Of a DNA stretch of 64,000 nucleotides, positions 47,449-55,973 are shown piece after piece; position 1 is the stretch's first letter, and each line of letters begins with the position of its first letter. The position numbers and the translations under genes are program-made. Origin of the DNA: an uncultured Clostridia bacterium (GTDB taxonomy: Bacteria > Bacillota > Clostridia > Oscillospirales > Acutalibacteraceae); NCBI GenBank assembly GCA_944380885.1, contig CALWIZ010000008.1:1-64000 (forward strand), given 5' to 3'. The notes beneath the pieces are model-generated. The model was not told the DNA's origin. It was given only the letters and a program-made list of their open reading frames with translations, and did not search any database.

Positions 47449-47482
47449 AGCCCCGACTTTCAGAAAAAGTCGGGGCTGATTT
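47449..47482. terminator. Bidirectional terminator
   Basis: AAGCCCCGACTTT and AAAGTCGGGGCT pair over 12 bp with a CAGA-type loop, followed by GATTTTAT on the plus side. It separates the regulator genes from convergent recG. Confidence 0.9.
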
Positions 47483-47492
47483 TATATTATAA

Positions 47493-49520
47493 TCAATTCT
47501 GATTAAGTTTTCTGTAAAGAGCCGATATCTCGCCCCTCAATCCGGCGTTTTCCGGCGCAGAAAGCGAGGGATCATCCGTAAGAATCCGCTGTGCCTCAAC
47601 GCCTGCCATATGCAGTACCTTTCTGTCGGCAAAAATGTCGGCTATTTTCATATCAGGCAGACCATGCTGCCGGCTGCCGAGAAAATCACCGGGACCGCGG
47701 AGCTTTAAATCCTCATCGGCGATTTTAAAGCCGTCACGGCAGTTCTTTATGACCTCAAGGCGTTTTTTCGTATCTCCCGAACGGGCGTCTGACACAAGAA
47801 TACACACCGATTTGTATTTCCCCCTGCCTATCCTGCCGCGGAGCTGATGAAGCTGTGAAAGACCGAACCGCTCGGCGTTTTCTATCACCATTATAACTGC
47901 GTTCGGCACATCTATTCCGACCTCTATTACGGTTGTGGCTATAAGCAGCTGTATTTCGCCGGCGGCAAAGGCGCGCATTACCTTATCCTTTTCCTTTGCC
48001 GGCATTTTGCCGTGAAGCAGACCTATCCTGTATCCGGCAAACTCACCGTCTTTAAGCGTTTCATAATATTCGCTCGCGGAAGTTATGTCGAGCGTCTCAT
48101 TCTCCTCGACAAGCGGGCAGACAATATACCCCTGCCTGCCCTCGTCAAGAAATTTTCTTATATACGCGTATATCCGTCTGTGATAGCCTGAATCGACAAG
48201 GTATGTATCTATAACCTGTCTGCCGCGCGGATATTCGTCTATCACGCTTATATCAAGGTCGCCGTATATAATAAGTCCGAGGGTTCTCGGTATAGGAGTT
48301 GCCGACATTACAAGTGTATGCGGATTATTCCCCTTTGAGGCAAGTATGCCCCGCTGTTCTACCCCGAAACGGTGCTGTTCATCGGTAATAACCAGTCCGA
48401 GACGCTGAAATTCCACATCTTCGGTCAGCAGAGCGTGCGTGCCCACCACAAGATCGGTTTCTCCGTTTTTAAGTGACTCTTTTATAATGCTTTTCTGCTT
48501 TTTTGTCTGGGAGCCGGTAAGCAGCGCACACTTGATACCGCAGCTTTCCGCTATTTTTGAGACTGTGGCAAAATGCTGCTCCGCCAATATCTCGGTAGGC
48601 GCCATCAAAGCCGACTGAAAGCCGTTTCCTGCCGCTATAAAGCAAAGCGCCGCCGCGACGGCGGTTTTACCGCTGCCTACATCACCCTGCACAAGCCGAT
48701 TCATAGGTCTGCCTGACGACATATCGTCAAGGCACTCCCCTATTACCCTTTTTTGCGCGCCTGTCAGCTCAAAGTCAAGCGTTTTTTCAAATTCGGGCAG
48801 CAGATTCCGTTTTACCGTACATCCGGCAAGTCCCCGCCTGCGTTTTTTAAGGAAAGCAAGTCCTGTTTGGAGCACAAACAGCTCCTCAAAAACAAGCCTT
48901 CTTTTCGACCGCTCAAGCAGCTCAGGATCAGACGGAAAATGTATATTTTTAAGCGCAGTCTTAAAAGAGCAGAGCGAATTTCTTTCCCTTATGCTCTCAG
49001 GCAGAACGTCGGGCATTTCAATACCGCTCTCAAGCGCGGTCGCGATAAGCTTTTCAAGCGTCTTTGATGAAATGCCCTCCCATGCCGGATAAACCGGTTC
49101 TATACCGTTATAGCTGCCTTCCTTGATTTCCGGAGCAGACATTTCGCGCACAAGCAGATTTCCTCCGCATTTGCCGCGAAACAGGTACTCACTGCCCTCC
49201 CTGAGGCTCTGCGCCAGAAATTTTTGATTAAAAAGCGTCACGATAACAGTACCGGTTTCGTCTTCGGCTGTAAATTTGTAAAGAGTCATTCCTTTTCTGA
49301 TGTAATTCGTTTTAACCGGAGACACTATACGTGCTTTTACAGTCACTTCAGTGTCAAAAGGACATTCAGCGATCGGCAGCACTCCCCGCCAGTCAAGATA
49401 TGCCCTCGGATAAAAACGCAAAAGGGCACCGACCGTATCGATGCCCTTCTTTTTCAGAAGCTCAGCCCGCTTTTCACCCACGCCCTTTAAATACTGTATA
49501 TCGGTGGAAGCTGTCAGCAT
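47493..49520 (-). CDS. recG: ATP-dependent DNA helicase RecG
   Basis: 675 residues. An N-terminal OB wedge domain (about 60-150) that splits forked DNA, helicase motif I GDVGSGKT near residue 283, motif II DEQH (in VITDEQHRFG) near residue 380, motif III SATPIPRT, and the motif VI region QLRGRIGRGKY near residue 590. It reverses stalled forks and processes recombination intermediates. AAAGGACGGG precedes the ATG. It is the third gene of the YloU-YloV-RecG cluster conserved in Firmicutes. Confidence 0.97.
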   Translation of the reverse strand: MLTASTDIQYLKGVGEKRAELLKKKGIDTVGALLRFYPRAYLDWRGVLPIAECPFDTEVTVKARIVSPVKTNYIRKGMTLYKFTAEDETGTVIVTLFNQKFLAQSLREGSEYLFRGKCGGNLLVREMSAPEIKEGSYNGIEPVYPAWEGISSKTLEKLIATALESGIEMPDVLPESIRERNSLCSFKTALKNIHFPSDPELLERSKRRLVFEELFVLQTGLAFLKKRRRGLAGCTVKRNLLPEFEKTLDFELTGAQKRVIGECLDDMSSGRPMNRLVQGDVGSGKTAVAAALCFIAAGNGFQSALMAPTEILAEQHFATVSKIAESCGIKCALLTGSQTKKQKSIIKESLKNGETDLVVGTHALLTEDVEFQRLGLVITDEQHRFGVEQRGILASKGNNPHTLVMSATPIPRTLGLIIYGDLDISVIDEYPRGRQVIDTYLVDSGYHRRIYAYIRKFLDEGRQGYIVCPLVEENETLDITSASEYYETLKDGEFAGYRIGLLHGKMPAKEKDKVMRAFAAGEIQLLIATTVIEVGIDVPNAVIMVIENAERFGLSQLHQLRGRIGRGKYKSVCILVSDARSGDTKKRLEVIKNCRDGFKIADEDLKLRGPGDFLGSRQHGLPDMKIADIFADRKVLHMAGVEAQRILTDDPSLSAPENAGLRGEISALYRKLNQN

Positions 49521-49535
49521 AGGTTTTCCCGTCCT

Positions 49536-51209
49536 TTATTCAACCGAAAGAATATAGTAATAAATCGGCTGACCGCCGTTTATAAGCGTTATCTCAGCCT
49601 TTGAGCCGTATTTCTGCTGTATCTGCGACTCAATCTCCTCCGCCTGCTCGTCAGTCACGTCTTCGCCGTAAATAACGGTTATAAACTGACTGTCACGCTT
49701 TATCATCTGCTTAAGCAGCTTTAAAACGCACTTGTCAAGCTCGGTTTCGGTAAAGGCAACCTTGCCGCCGTTAAGCGCAAGCAGCTCGCCTTTCTTTATC
49801 TGATGACCGTCATAATCCGAATCCCTCGCCGCAAAGGTTATCTGTCCCGTAGCTATGCGCTCGGTGGATTTCTGCATTTCAATAGCGTTAGTCTCACAGT
49901 CTGTATCCGGATCAAAAGCAAGCATTGCGGAAATTCCCTGAGGAATGGTTCTTGTATGAATAACTATTACTTTCCTTGTGCTCAGCGGAATGGTCTGTTC
50001 AGCCGCCATTATAATGTTTTTATTGTTCGGCAGAACATATACAGTCTCCGCAGGAGTGGACTCAACCGCTTTGAGAATATCGTCTGTGCTGGGGTTCATG
50101 GTCTGTCCGCCGCTTACTATTGTATCAACGCCCAAATCTTTGAACAGATTAGCGACACCCTCACCCGCGCAGACCGAAACAAAACCGACAGGCTTTGTAG
50201 GTGTCACGGGAGTAAATGTCTCGGTACGGTCAGCGTTTTTCGCAGGCTTCTTTTTGGCGCTTTCCGCGTCGTGCTTGGCGCGCTCGTGCTGATCGCGCAT
50301 ATTCTCTATTTTCAGATGCACAAGCTGACCGAAAGTAAGAGCGTTCTCTATCGCGTTGCCCGGGTGGTCAGTATGAACGTGAACCTTTATTATCTCATCA
50401 TCGTCCACCACAACGACGCAGTCACCTATTGTTTCAAGGTACGCCCTCAGCTCCGACGGCTCCTTATTCTTTTCCTTATCCCTGTTTACTATAAATTCGG
50501 TGCAGTACGTAAAAGTGATTTCGGTCTCATACTCGCCCGCGGCGTTCCTTGAGGTTTCTTCTTCTCCGCTTTCCTCTTCTACGGTATTTGACTTTATTAT
50601 AACACCGTCCTTAAAAACAGACATCATACCCTCAAGTATTACTATAAAGCCTTTGCCGCCCGCGTCAACAACTCCGGCTTTTTTAAGGGCGGGCAGAAGC
50701 TCCGGAGTCTGCTCCAGAGCCTCTTTCGCGCCCTCTATTGCAGCTTCAAATACTCCCAGCTCGTCGCTTCCGCTCTCGAACGCAGCCTTCGCGTGCTCTG
50801 ACGCTATCCTTGCAACGGTAAGTATTGTTCCCTCCGTCGGCTTCATTACCGCCTTGTAAGCCGCCTCAACACCGAGAGAGAAAGCAGCGGAAATATTTTC
50901 CGCGGTCATAAACTCAGAATTGCCTATTCCCTTTGAAAAGCCTCTGAAAAGCAGCGAAGTTATAACTCCCGAGTTGCCGCGCGCGCCTCTTAACAGCGCC
51001 GAGGAATTGACCTTCGCCACCTGTCCGGCGGTAGCGCCGCTCAGCTTTTCAAGCTCTCTCGCTGAATTCGCGAGAGTCATAGACATATTTGTTCCGGTAT
51101 CGCCGTCCGGCACCGGAAAAACATTAAGCTCATCTATTTGCTTGCGGTTATTTGTAAGATTATTCGCGGCGGAAATCATTGCGTCGCGTAAAGTATCGCC
51201 GTTAAACAA
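49536..51209 (-). CDS. fakA: DAK2/DegV-type kinase protein (FakA/YloV)
   Basis: 557 residues. The N-terminal DAK2 ATP-binding domain (1-200) shows NVFPVPDGDTGTNMSMT near residue 28 and LRGARGNSGVI near residue 73. A linker holds a His/Asp metal-type site (HVHTDHPGNAIENAL near residue 275), and a C-terminal domain continues the YloV fold. Orthologues phosphorylate fatty acids bound by FakB. No fakB is seen in this window. The start is TTG at 51209, nine bases after AAGGAG. Confidence 0.9.
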   Translation of the reverse strand: MFNGDTLRDAMISAANNLTNNRKQIDELNVFPVPDGDTGTNMSMTLANSARELEKLSGATAGQVAKVNSSALLRGARGNSGVITSLLFRGFSKGIGNSEFMTAENISAAFSLGVEAAYKAVMKPTEGTILTVARIASEHAKAAFESGSDELGVFEAAIEGAKEALEQTPELLPALKKAGVVDAGGKGFIVILEGMMSVFKDGVIIKSNTVEEESGEEETSRNAAGEYETEITFTYCTEFIVNRDKEKNKEPSELRAYLETIGDCVVVVDDDEIIKVHVHTDHPGNAIENALTFGQLVHLKIENMRDQHERAKHDAESAKKKPAKNADRTETFTPVTPTKPVGFVSVCAGEGVANLFKDLGVDTIVSGGQTMNPSTDDILKAVESTPAETVYVLPNNKNIIMAAEQTIPLSTRKVIVIHTRTIPQGISAMLAFDPDTDCETNAIEMQKSTERIATGQITFAARDSDYDGHQIKKGELLALNGGKVAFTETELDKCVLKLLKQMIKRDSQFITVIYGEDVTDEQAEEIESQIQQKYGSKAEITLINGGQPIYYYILSVE

Positions 51210-51238
51210 ATGTAAACACTCCTTCAGTCAACAGCCGG

Positions 51239-51589
51239 TTATTCCTTGATACCGTCTATTTTGATAGTAACCTTATTTACGGTTATTCCCGTGACAAGAT
51301 CAACAACATATTTTACTTTTTCGGTAATACTCGCGGCGATCGCGTTAATATTCATACCGTAGGTGACTACTATATGAAGCTCAACCGATATGGAATCTGC
51401 GGTTCCCGTAACCTTTATTCCGGTATCCGGATGCTCGGTTTTTGATATTCTGTTGAAAAACTTCTGACGGTTTCCGCTCGGTACCATTCCGACAACGCCG
51501 AAGCACGACGTGACTTCGTGACCGATGAGCTTTGAAAGGTAGGTCTCGGAAATATCAATTTTGCCTAATCTGGTTTCATAAGCTATCAT
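51239..51589 (-). CDS. Asp23/Gls24-family envelope stress protein (YloU)
   Basis: 116 residues with the family core CFGVVGMVPS near residue 36, ISVELHIVVTYGMNI near residue 72, and VNKVTIKIDGI at the end. Family proteins sit at the membrane and respond to cell-wall and alkaline stress. GGAGGATATATT precedes the start. Order with fakA and recG matches yloU-yloV-recG of Bacillus. Confidence 0.92.
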   Translation of the reverse strand: MIAYETRLGKIDISETYLSKLIGHEVTSCFGVVGMVPSGNRQKFFNRISKTEHPDTGIKVTGTADSISVELHIVVTYGMNINAIAASITEKVKYVVDLVTGITVNKVTIKIDGIKE

Positions 51590-51600
51590 AATATATCCTC

Positions 51601-53268
51601 CTATTTGTCATTAAATTTATATGAAGCAATCGAAAAATAAATATCACTCACCGACGAGTCTTTTACGTTTTCGATTTTATCATTGTAAAAAAGTACTCCG
51701 GTTCTGTAACACACCGGCACAAAAGGCATTTCATTCTGAAGCGCAACAGCAATGTCCGCCACAGTGTTTTTGCCTTCGTAAAATCCGTTTATCAAAATTT
51801 CAGAAGTGGTTTGCTTTTCCTCTTCATCAGAGTCTTCGGAAATTTCATCATCTGAAAAGCTGTCCGCTTTATCTTCCGTACCACCGTCTGAAGAGTCCGG
51901 ATTATTTTTATCTTCCCCGTTTTCTTCCGGCTTAACCACTCCGAAAGCGGCGCTTCCGCCCTCAAGCACGAGTTCAGACAAATCCATATTAGGAGTAATA
52001 TAGACCTCCGCAAGATAAAGCTGAAAATTGCCTTCCTCCAATGCCTTAATATAGTCATTATAGCTCTTTTCAACTACGCTTATCTTAAATCCGTACTCCG
52101 AAAGCTGTTTCGATATAAGCTGAGCCGCCGCCGCGCGCAAACGGTTTTCACTGTTTACGAGAAGCTGAAAGCTCAGCTTCTGACCCGCGGCGTTTTTACG
52201 CACTCCGTTGCTATCCAAACTATTATATCCTATTTTCTCCAAATTCTCAATAGTTATTTCTTTATTTGACACAGTTTCTATATTCTGAAGAGATTTTACA
52301 GGCTCCCACACCGGATTGTAAAAGCCGGTAGCGGCAATAGCGTTATTGTAATAGCTGTCCCGGCAAACCGCGGAGCGGTCTATTCCCGATGATATAGCCT
52401 GTCTCAGTTCCGGCAGCTTCAGGTCACCGTAAGACTGATTTATACCGATATAAATAATATTATTTAAGTTTATATCGACCTTTTTACCGCTCATTCTCAG
52501 AATATTTCCGTCAGATATATCGCTGTAATAGATGTCAGCCGCTCCAACCTCTACATAATGCGAAAGCGACTCCGCGTCCGGCGCGTTGATAAGCCTTATT
52601 TCTCTTATTGAAAAATTCTGTGAGCCTGTGAATTTCTCATTAACTTCAAGACCTGTGCGGTCTTCGTTCAGTTTGTATCTTCCGCTCCCTACCGGAGGCA
52701 TCTCCACGCTGTCGGAATCGGTCAGCTTATCGCTGTCCTTTTTCAATATCGGAAAATCAAGCACATTTACAAAATAAGGATCCGCCTTCTCTGTCTTGAA
52801 TATTACCGTATCCGAGCCCGACGCTGTCGCGGAAAGTGCTCCGTATAGCTTATACGCATATTCGGTCTTGCTGTTTTTGGCAAGATTAAATGAATAAACC
52901 ACATCGGCCGAGGAAAGCGCGCTGCCGTCCGAAAATGTAATATTTTTCAGCTTGACAGTACATTCCTTTCCGTCAAGCGTTACGCTCTCCGCTATTGAAT
53001 AATTCGGGTTAAATTCATTGTCCAGCTTTACAAGAGGCTCATACAAAAGTCTGCAAAGCTGGCGGTTCGTATCGGTTTTTACAGTATACGGATTAAAAGA
53101 ATCAGAGGACGAATAAAGAAGCGTTATATAATCTCTGTATCCGCCGGATGTATCTTTATCAGTCGGCGGCTGCGACGATGAGGTTTCACCGATACTTGCC
53201 CGGCAGCCCGAAAGCAAAAGCATTGCAGCCGCAAGCAGGATCGCCGCTGTTTTTAAAGTCTTATTCAA
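51601..53268 (-). CDS. Peptide/nickel-type ABC substrate-binding lipoprotein with acidic insert
   Basis: 555 residues of solute-binding family 5. The signal ends in a lipobox LLLSGC (Cys22). Domains I-III of DppA/OppA type follow, with SFNPYTVKTDTNRQLCRLLYE near residue 55 (in part), LPELRQAISSGIDRSAVCRD near residue 285 (in part) and NKEITIENL later. Residues about 446-488 are a strongly acidic, Ser/Asp/Glu-rich insertion not normal for the family. No permease or ATPase is adjacent. The TTG start at 53268 follows AAAGGAAATGGAAA. Confidence 0.9.
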   Translation of the reverse strand: MNKTLKTAAILLAAAMLLLSGCRASIGETSSSQPPTDKDTSGGYRDYITLLYSSSDSFNPYTVKTDTNRQLCRLLYEPLVKLDNEFNPNYSIAESVTLDGKECTVKLKNITFSDGSALSSADVVYSFNLAKNSKTEYAYKLYGALSATASGSDTVIFKTEKADPYFVNVLDFPILKKDSDKLTDSDSVEMPPVGSGRYKLNEDRTGLEVNEKFTGSQNFSIREIRLINAPDAESLSHYVEVGAADIYYSDISDGNILRMSGKKVDINLNNIIYIGINQSYGDLKLPELRQAISSGIDRSAVCRDSYYNNAIAATGFYNPVWEPVKSLQNIETVSNKEITIENLEKIGYNSLDSNGVRKNAAGQKLSFQLLVNSENRLRAAAAQLISKQLSEYGFKISVVEKSYNDYIKALEEGNFQLYLAEVYITPNMDLSELVLEGGSAAFGVVKPEENGEDKNNPDSSDGGTEDKADSFSDDEISEDSDEEEKQTTSEILINGFYEGKNTVADIAVALQNEMPFVPVCYRTGVLFYNDKIENVKDSSVSDIYFSIASYKFNDK

Positions 53269-53293
53269 ATTTCCATTTCCTTTCCGGAAGTAA

Positions 53294-54076
53294 TCATTTT
53301 AATGATATTCGCTCCACATCGGTGCATTTCCCGCTTTTGGCGTCTATATCGAAAATACAGCCGTCAAGCCTGCACTCTCCGTCTGCCAGCCTGAAGCCTG
53401 ATTTTCCTCCGTTCTTCAGTCTGTCTATGATAATTTCGCTTTTTACCCCAAGCACGGAATCATCAGGTCCGGTCATACCGAGATCGGTTATATATCCAGT
53501 CCCGTTTTTCAGTATCTGCGCATCTGCCGTCTGAACATGGGTATGTGTGCCGAAGAAAACCGAAACCCTGCCGTCAAGGTAAATCCCCAACGCCCTTTTC
53601 TCACTTGTCGCCTCCGCGTGAAAATCGACGGCTATAATACCGGCGCCGTCATTTTCCGCTTTTGAAATGAGAGCGTCCGCCGCCTCAAACGGACATGAGG
53701 CCGCGATTTTTTCAAGATATATTCTTCCCATGAGATTTATCACGGCAATACGGGCGTATCCCATATCAAGCAGACAGTAGCCTTTGCCGCTCTGCGCGGC
53801 GGTAATGTTGTGCGGGCGCAGAACAAACGGTTTTTCGTCAAGATAATCAAGGACGCTTTTGCGTCTAAGAGAGTGGTTTCCGCCTGTTATCACGTCGGCA
53901 CCGTATGAGAAAAGCCTCTCGGCGCTTTCCGGAACTATTCCGTTACCATCAGCGGAGTTTTCTCCGTTTATTATTACGGCATCAATTTTTTTGTTCTTTT
54001 TAAGCGACGGCAGAATTTTTCCGATCGTTTCACAGCCAATACTGCCACAGACATCGCCTATTGCGAGTAATTTCAT
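53294..54076 (-). CDS. YmdB-family metallophosphoesterase
   Basis: 260 residues with the metal ligands expected: GDVCGSIG (Asp7), INGENSADG near residue 36, GGNHS near residue 66, FHAEATSEK near residue 151 and HTHVQTAD near residue 178. YmdB proteins hydrolyse 2',3'-cAMP and influence biofilm and motility genes in Bacillus. At 260 residues it is full length. CGGAGAAAAAA precedes the ATG. It is 26 bp upstream of the peptide-binding lipoprotein gene. Confidence 0.94.
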   Translation of the reverse strand: MKLLAIGDVCGSIGCETIGKILPSLKKNKKIDAVIINGENSADGNGIVPESAERLFSYGADVITGGNHSLRRKSVLDYLDEKPFVLRPHNITAAQSGKGYCLLDMGYARIAVINLMGRIYLEKIAASCPFEAADALISKAENDGAGIIAVDFHAEATSEKRALGIYLDGRVSVFFGTHTHVQTADAQILKNGTGYITDLGMTGPDDSVLGVKSEIIIDRLKNGGKSGFRLADGECRLDGCIFDIDAKSGKCTDVERISLK

Positions 54077-54143
54077 TTTTTTCTCCGTTTTTATATATAT
54101 AATATATTATAACAATAAATGTTCTGTATTTCAACGAAAACTA

Positions 54144-54172
54144 TTGACAAAAAAAATTTAATCATTTATAAT
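54144..54172 (+). promoter_or_regulatory. Consensus promoter reading into the tRNA-Pro region
   Basis: TTGACA (54144-54149), exactly 17 bp, TATAAT (54167-54172): a perfect sigma-A match. No CDS follows; the first features downstream are the half tRNA at 54312 and the tRNA-Pro at 54502, so it is probably the original tRNA promoter. Confidence 0.88.
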
Positions 54173-54311
54173 TTAATTCTGCAGACACAAAAATATACTT
54201 TCAAATTTATATGCGACCGTTTGTTCAGACATTTTCGCCATAGTTATCTACTATTTTATTTACAGAAAAGAAATCGGTTGGTTTACAATTATAGCCGTGA
54301 AAATCAAATAC

Positions 54312-54352
54312 CGAGGTGTCGCCCAGTTGGTAGGGCGCTAGTTTTGGGAGCA
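54312..54352 (+). pseudogene. 5' half of a tRNA-Pro, broken at the anticodon
   Basis: CGAGGTG, a D-arm GCCCAGTTGGTAGGGC, and an anticodon arm beginning GCTAGTTTTGGGAGC (anticodon TGG) look like a proline tRNA. After GGGAGCA the expected T-arm and the complementary CACCTCG end are missing. The acceptor strand does not pair with the 3' end of the complete tRNA-Pro 150 bp further on, so this is a separate, interrupted gene. It probably marks an attachment site. Confidence 0.6.
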
Positions 54353-54489
54353 TAGATTTCCCATTCAGTCCCTGAAAAGAAAAACCGCCGAAAACCCTTT
54401 AACGGTGCGGATTTCGGGCACTTTGTAAAAATCAAAAAAGCCGTCAAATTTGTGCCTGACCACATATTTGACCACTTACATGACCACAA
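54353..54489 (-). pseudogene. Possible integrase 3'-end remnant
   Basis: Between the two tRNA-Pro copies, a minus-strand frame reads KWSNMWSGTNLTAF then KCPKSAPLKGFRRFF. From memory this resembles the tails of Firmicutes tyrosine integrases whose 3' ends run into a tRNA attachment site; I cannot confirm it. It has no start or upstream body here, so it would be a leftover of an excised or decayed element. Confidence 0.3.
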
Positions 54490-54501
54490 TTGAATATCTA
54501 T

Positions 54502-54576
54502 CGGGATGTAGGGTAACGGTCACCCACTTGTTTTGGGAACAAGTCCAAGCTGGTTCAACTCCAGTCATCCCGACCA
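54502..54576 (+). tRNA. tRNA-Pro (anticodon TGG)
   Basis: 75 nt with encoded CCA. CGGGATG pairs with CATCCCG, and the anticodon arm ACTTGTTTTGGGAACAAGT carries TGG. The T-arm CTGGTTCAACTCCAG is normal. The D-arm (GGGTAACGGTCACCC) is unusual in sequence but can pair. Confidence 0.85.
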
Positions 54577-54577
54577 C

Positions 54578-54612
54578 AAATCCTCTGAAGCAAATTACTT
54601 CAGAGGATTTTT
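54578..54612 (+). terminator. Terminator of tRNA-Pro
   Basis: AAATCCTCTGAAG/CTTCAGAGGATTT, 13 bp perfect, followed by TTATG. It starts right after the CCA end. Confidence 0.85.
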
Positions 54613-54677
54613 ATGCCGTCAAGAGCTTTTCTTTGTCTACTGCGACGCAAATTTTGAGCATTCAATCTGTTGTAACA

Positions 54678-54706
54678 TTGACAAAACATACTTTCTTGGG
54701 TATAAT
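54678..54706 (+). promoter_or_regulatory. Consensus promoter of the HNH gene
   Basis: TTGACA (54678-54683), 17 bp, TATAAT (54701-54706), again a perfect match. It leaves a leader of about 190 nt before the ATG at 54904. The leader holds a direct repeat (TTGCCCT twice), a small hairpin ATAGG/CCTAT and an orphan strong Shine-Dalgarno, AAAAGGAGGT, about 50 nt before the ATG. Confidence 0.88.
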
Positions 54707-54903
54707 ATAAGCAAGCAAATCTAAATACTTTTTGCATTAGTGAAAAGATGATCGACTAATCCTTAGTTAAGCTGTTATAAGGATTGCCCTTTGAGGTTTC
54801 AGCAATAGGTTGCCCTATGTGTCGTTCAGAGTATTTGCTTAATAAAAAAAGGAGGTCAAATACGGATTATACTTCTTAACTGCTTTAGAAAGAGGTATAT
54901 TTA

Positions 54904-55875
54904 ATGAACAACACTATGGAGCTTAACAAAGAAACCGCAAATCGATTGTGGGTAAAGCAATTTGGTAAAAGACAAAAGGCTTTTGACTTTGCCGGACGAG
55001 AAATTGCCAAAGCTTCCTACAACGACAGAAACAGTAATTTCGGGTGGAATGTTGACCACATTCTTCCAGAATCAAAGGGCGGTAAAACCGCCGATCACAA
55101 TCTAATCTGTTGCAGCATCAGAACCAATGACGAAAAAGCAGACCGCTTTCCTGCTTTCAAAGCAAACGGAAAGCAGTTTGAAATTCAACGCAGAGAAAAT
55201 CATTATGAAATCATAGAGAAATCTCGTAAAGTTGAAGATCAGCACGATGACATTTCTGTGAATTTTTATGATGTTGCGCAGGGTTTAAAATGCTGGAAAA
55301 AATGCAAACCGGATGAGCGTGAGGTTTTCGTTGCTTTTGCAAAAATCAAACTTGAAGTGTCTTATGGCGAATTTTTTACAATTAATAAATTCCGCGAATT
55401 TATTAAAGAAATGTTTGATACCGATAACATTTACGAAGACCGAAGTGTAAATTATTCATTATCCAGTTCAACAACAGTTGTTTTTACGATAGTGGATTAT
55501 GATGTCCCTTCTAAAGGCGACAGTGAGGAATGGTTAAATCGCTGTGTCCTTTTAAACACCTATCGTGATTATTTAATAGAAAAAACAGCTATTAATAAAT
55601 TGCAGATTCTTTGTGGAATTTCTTGCTATGAAAATGAAGCGAAGATGCGTTCTGCTGTTTGCAATGATATTATTGATAACCGTAATATGACCTTTAATGA
55701 AAATCTCGCGGTTAACGAATTGATAAAAATTAATACAAGCGCAAACAAAGAACTCGTTAACACTCAACCCATTCATAGAATGACAATGTCATATAGATCA
55801 GATAGCAGATGGTATCCATATAATCTTGTTTTTACAAAGTTATCGGCAAATTTACAAAAGCGCATATACAATTAA
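54904..55875 (+). CDS. HNH-endonuclease-domain protein
   Basis: 323 residues. An HNH nuclease core lies at residues 47-92: GWNVDHILPESKGG with Asp51-His52, then Asp64-His65-Asn66 and Asn75-Asp76 before the basic NGKQFEIQRRENH. The remaining 230 residues are AT-rich, Asn/Lys-rich and unrecognised. Its leader, strong promoter and terminator make it an independent unit. It is placed between tRNA-Pro and the mobile module, so it may be cargo such as a restriction or anti-phage nuclease, or a homing-type enzyme; this is inference. AAGAGGTATATTTA precedes the ATG. Confidence 0.8.
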   Translation: MNNTMELNKETANRLWVKQFGKRQKAFDFAGREIAKASYNDRNSNFGWNVDHILPESKGGKTADHNLICCSIRTNDEKADRFPAFKANGKQFEIQRRENHYEIIEKSRKVEDQHDDISVNFYDVAQGLKCWKKCKPDEREVFVAFAKIKLEVSYGEFFTINKFREFIKEMFDTDNIYEDRSVNYSLSSSTTVVFTIVDYDVPSKGDSEEWLNRCVLLNTYRDYLIEKTAINKLQILCGISCYENEAKMRSAVCNDIIDNRNMTFNENLAVNELIKINTSANKELVNTQPIHRMTMSYRSDSRWYPYNLVFTKLSANLQKRIYN

Positions 55876-55896
55876 CAGTATATTCCAATGACCTCT

Positions 55897-55929
55897 AAAG
55901 AGATGTCGGGCAACAGACATCTCTTTTTT
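55897..55929 (+). terminator. Terminator of the HNH gene
   Basis: AAAGAGATGTC/GACATCTCTTT (11 bp) with TTTTTA after it. A second, longer hairpin at 55937-55969 (ACACCGCCACGGA/TTCCGTAGCGGTGT) sits at the end of the convergent integrase gene and may be that gene's terminator or an element end. Confidence 0.85.
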
Positions 55930-55973
55930 AGTATTCACACCGCCACGGATTTTGTTTCCGTAGCGGTGTATTC

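Noticed and set aside
54312..54400. A complete second tRNA-Pro
   Set aside because: After the anticodon arm there is no T-arm or complementary acceptor strand within 100 nt. It was therefore recorded as a half gene.
54450..54710. Plus-strand ORF crossing tRNA-Pro
   Set aside because: It overlaps the whole tRNA and its terminator, has no ribosome site and translates to Thr-rich junk.
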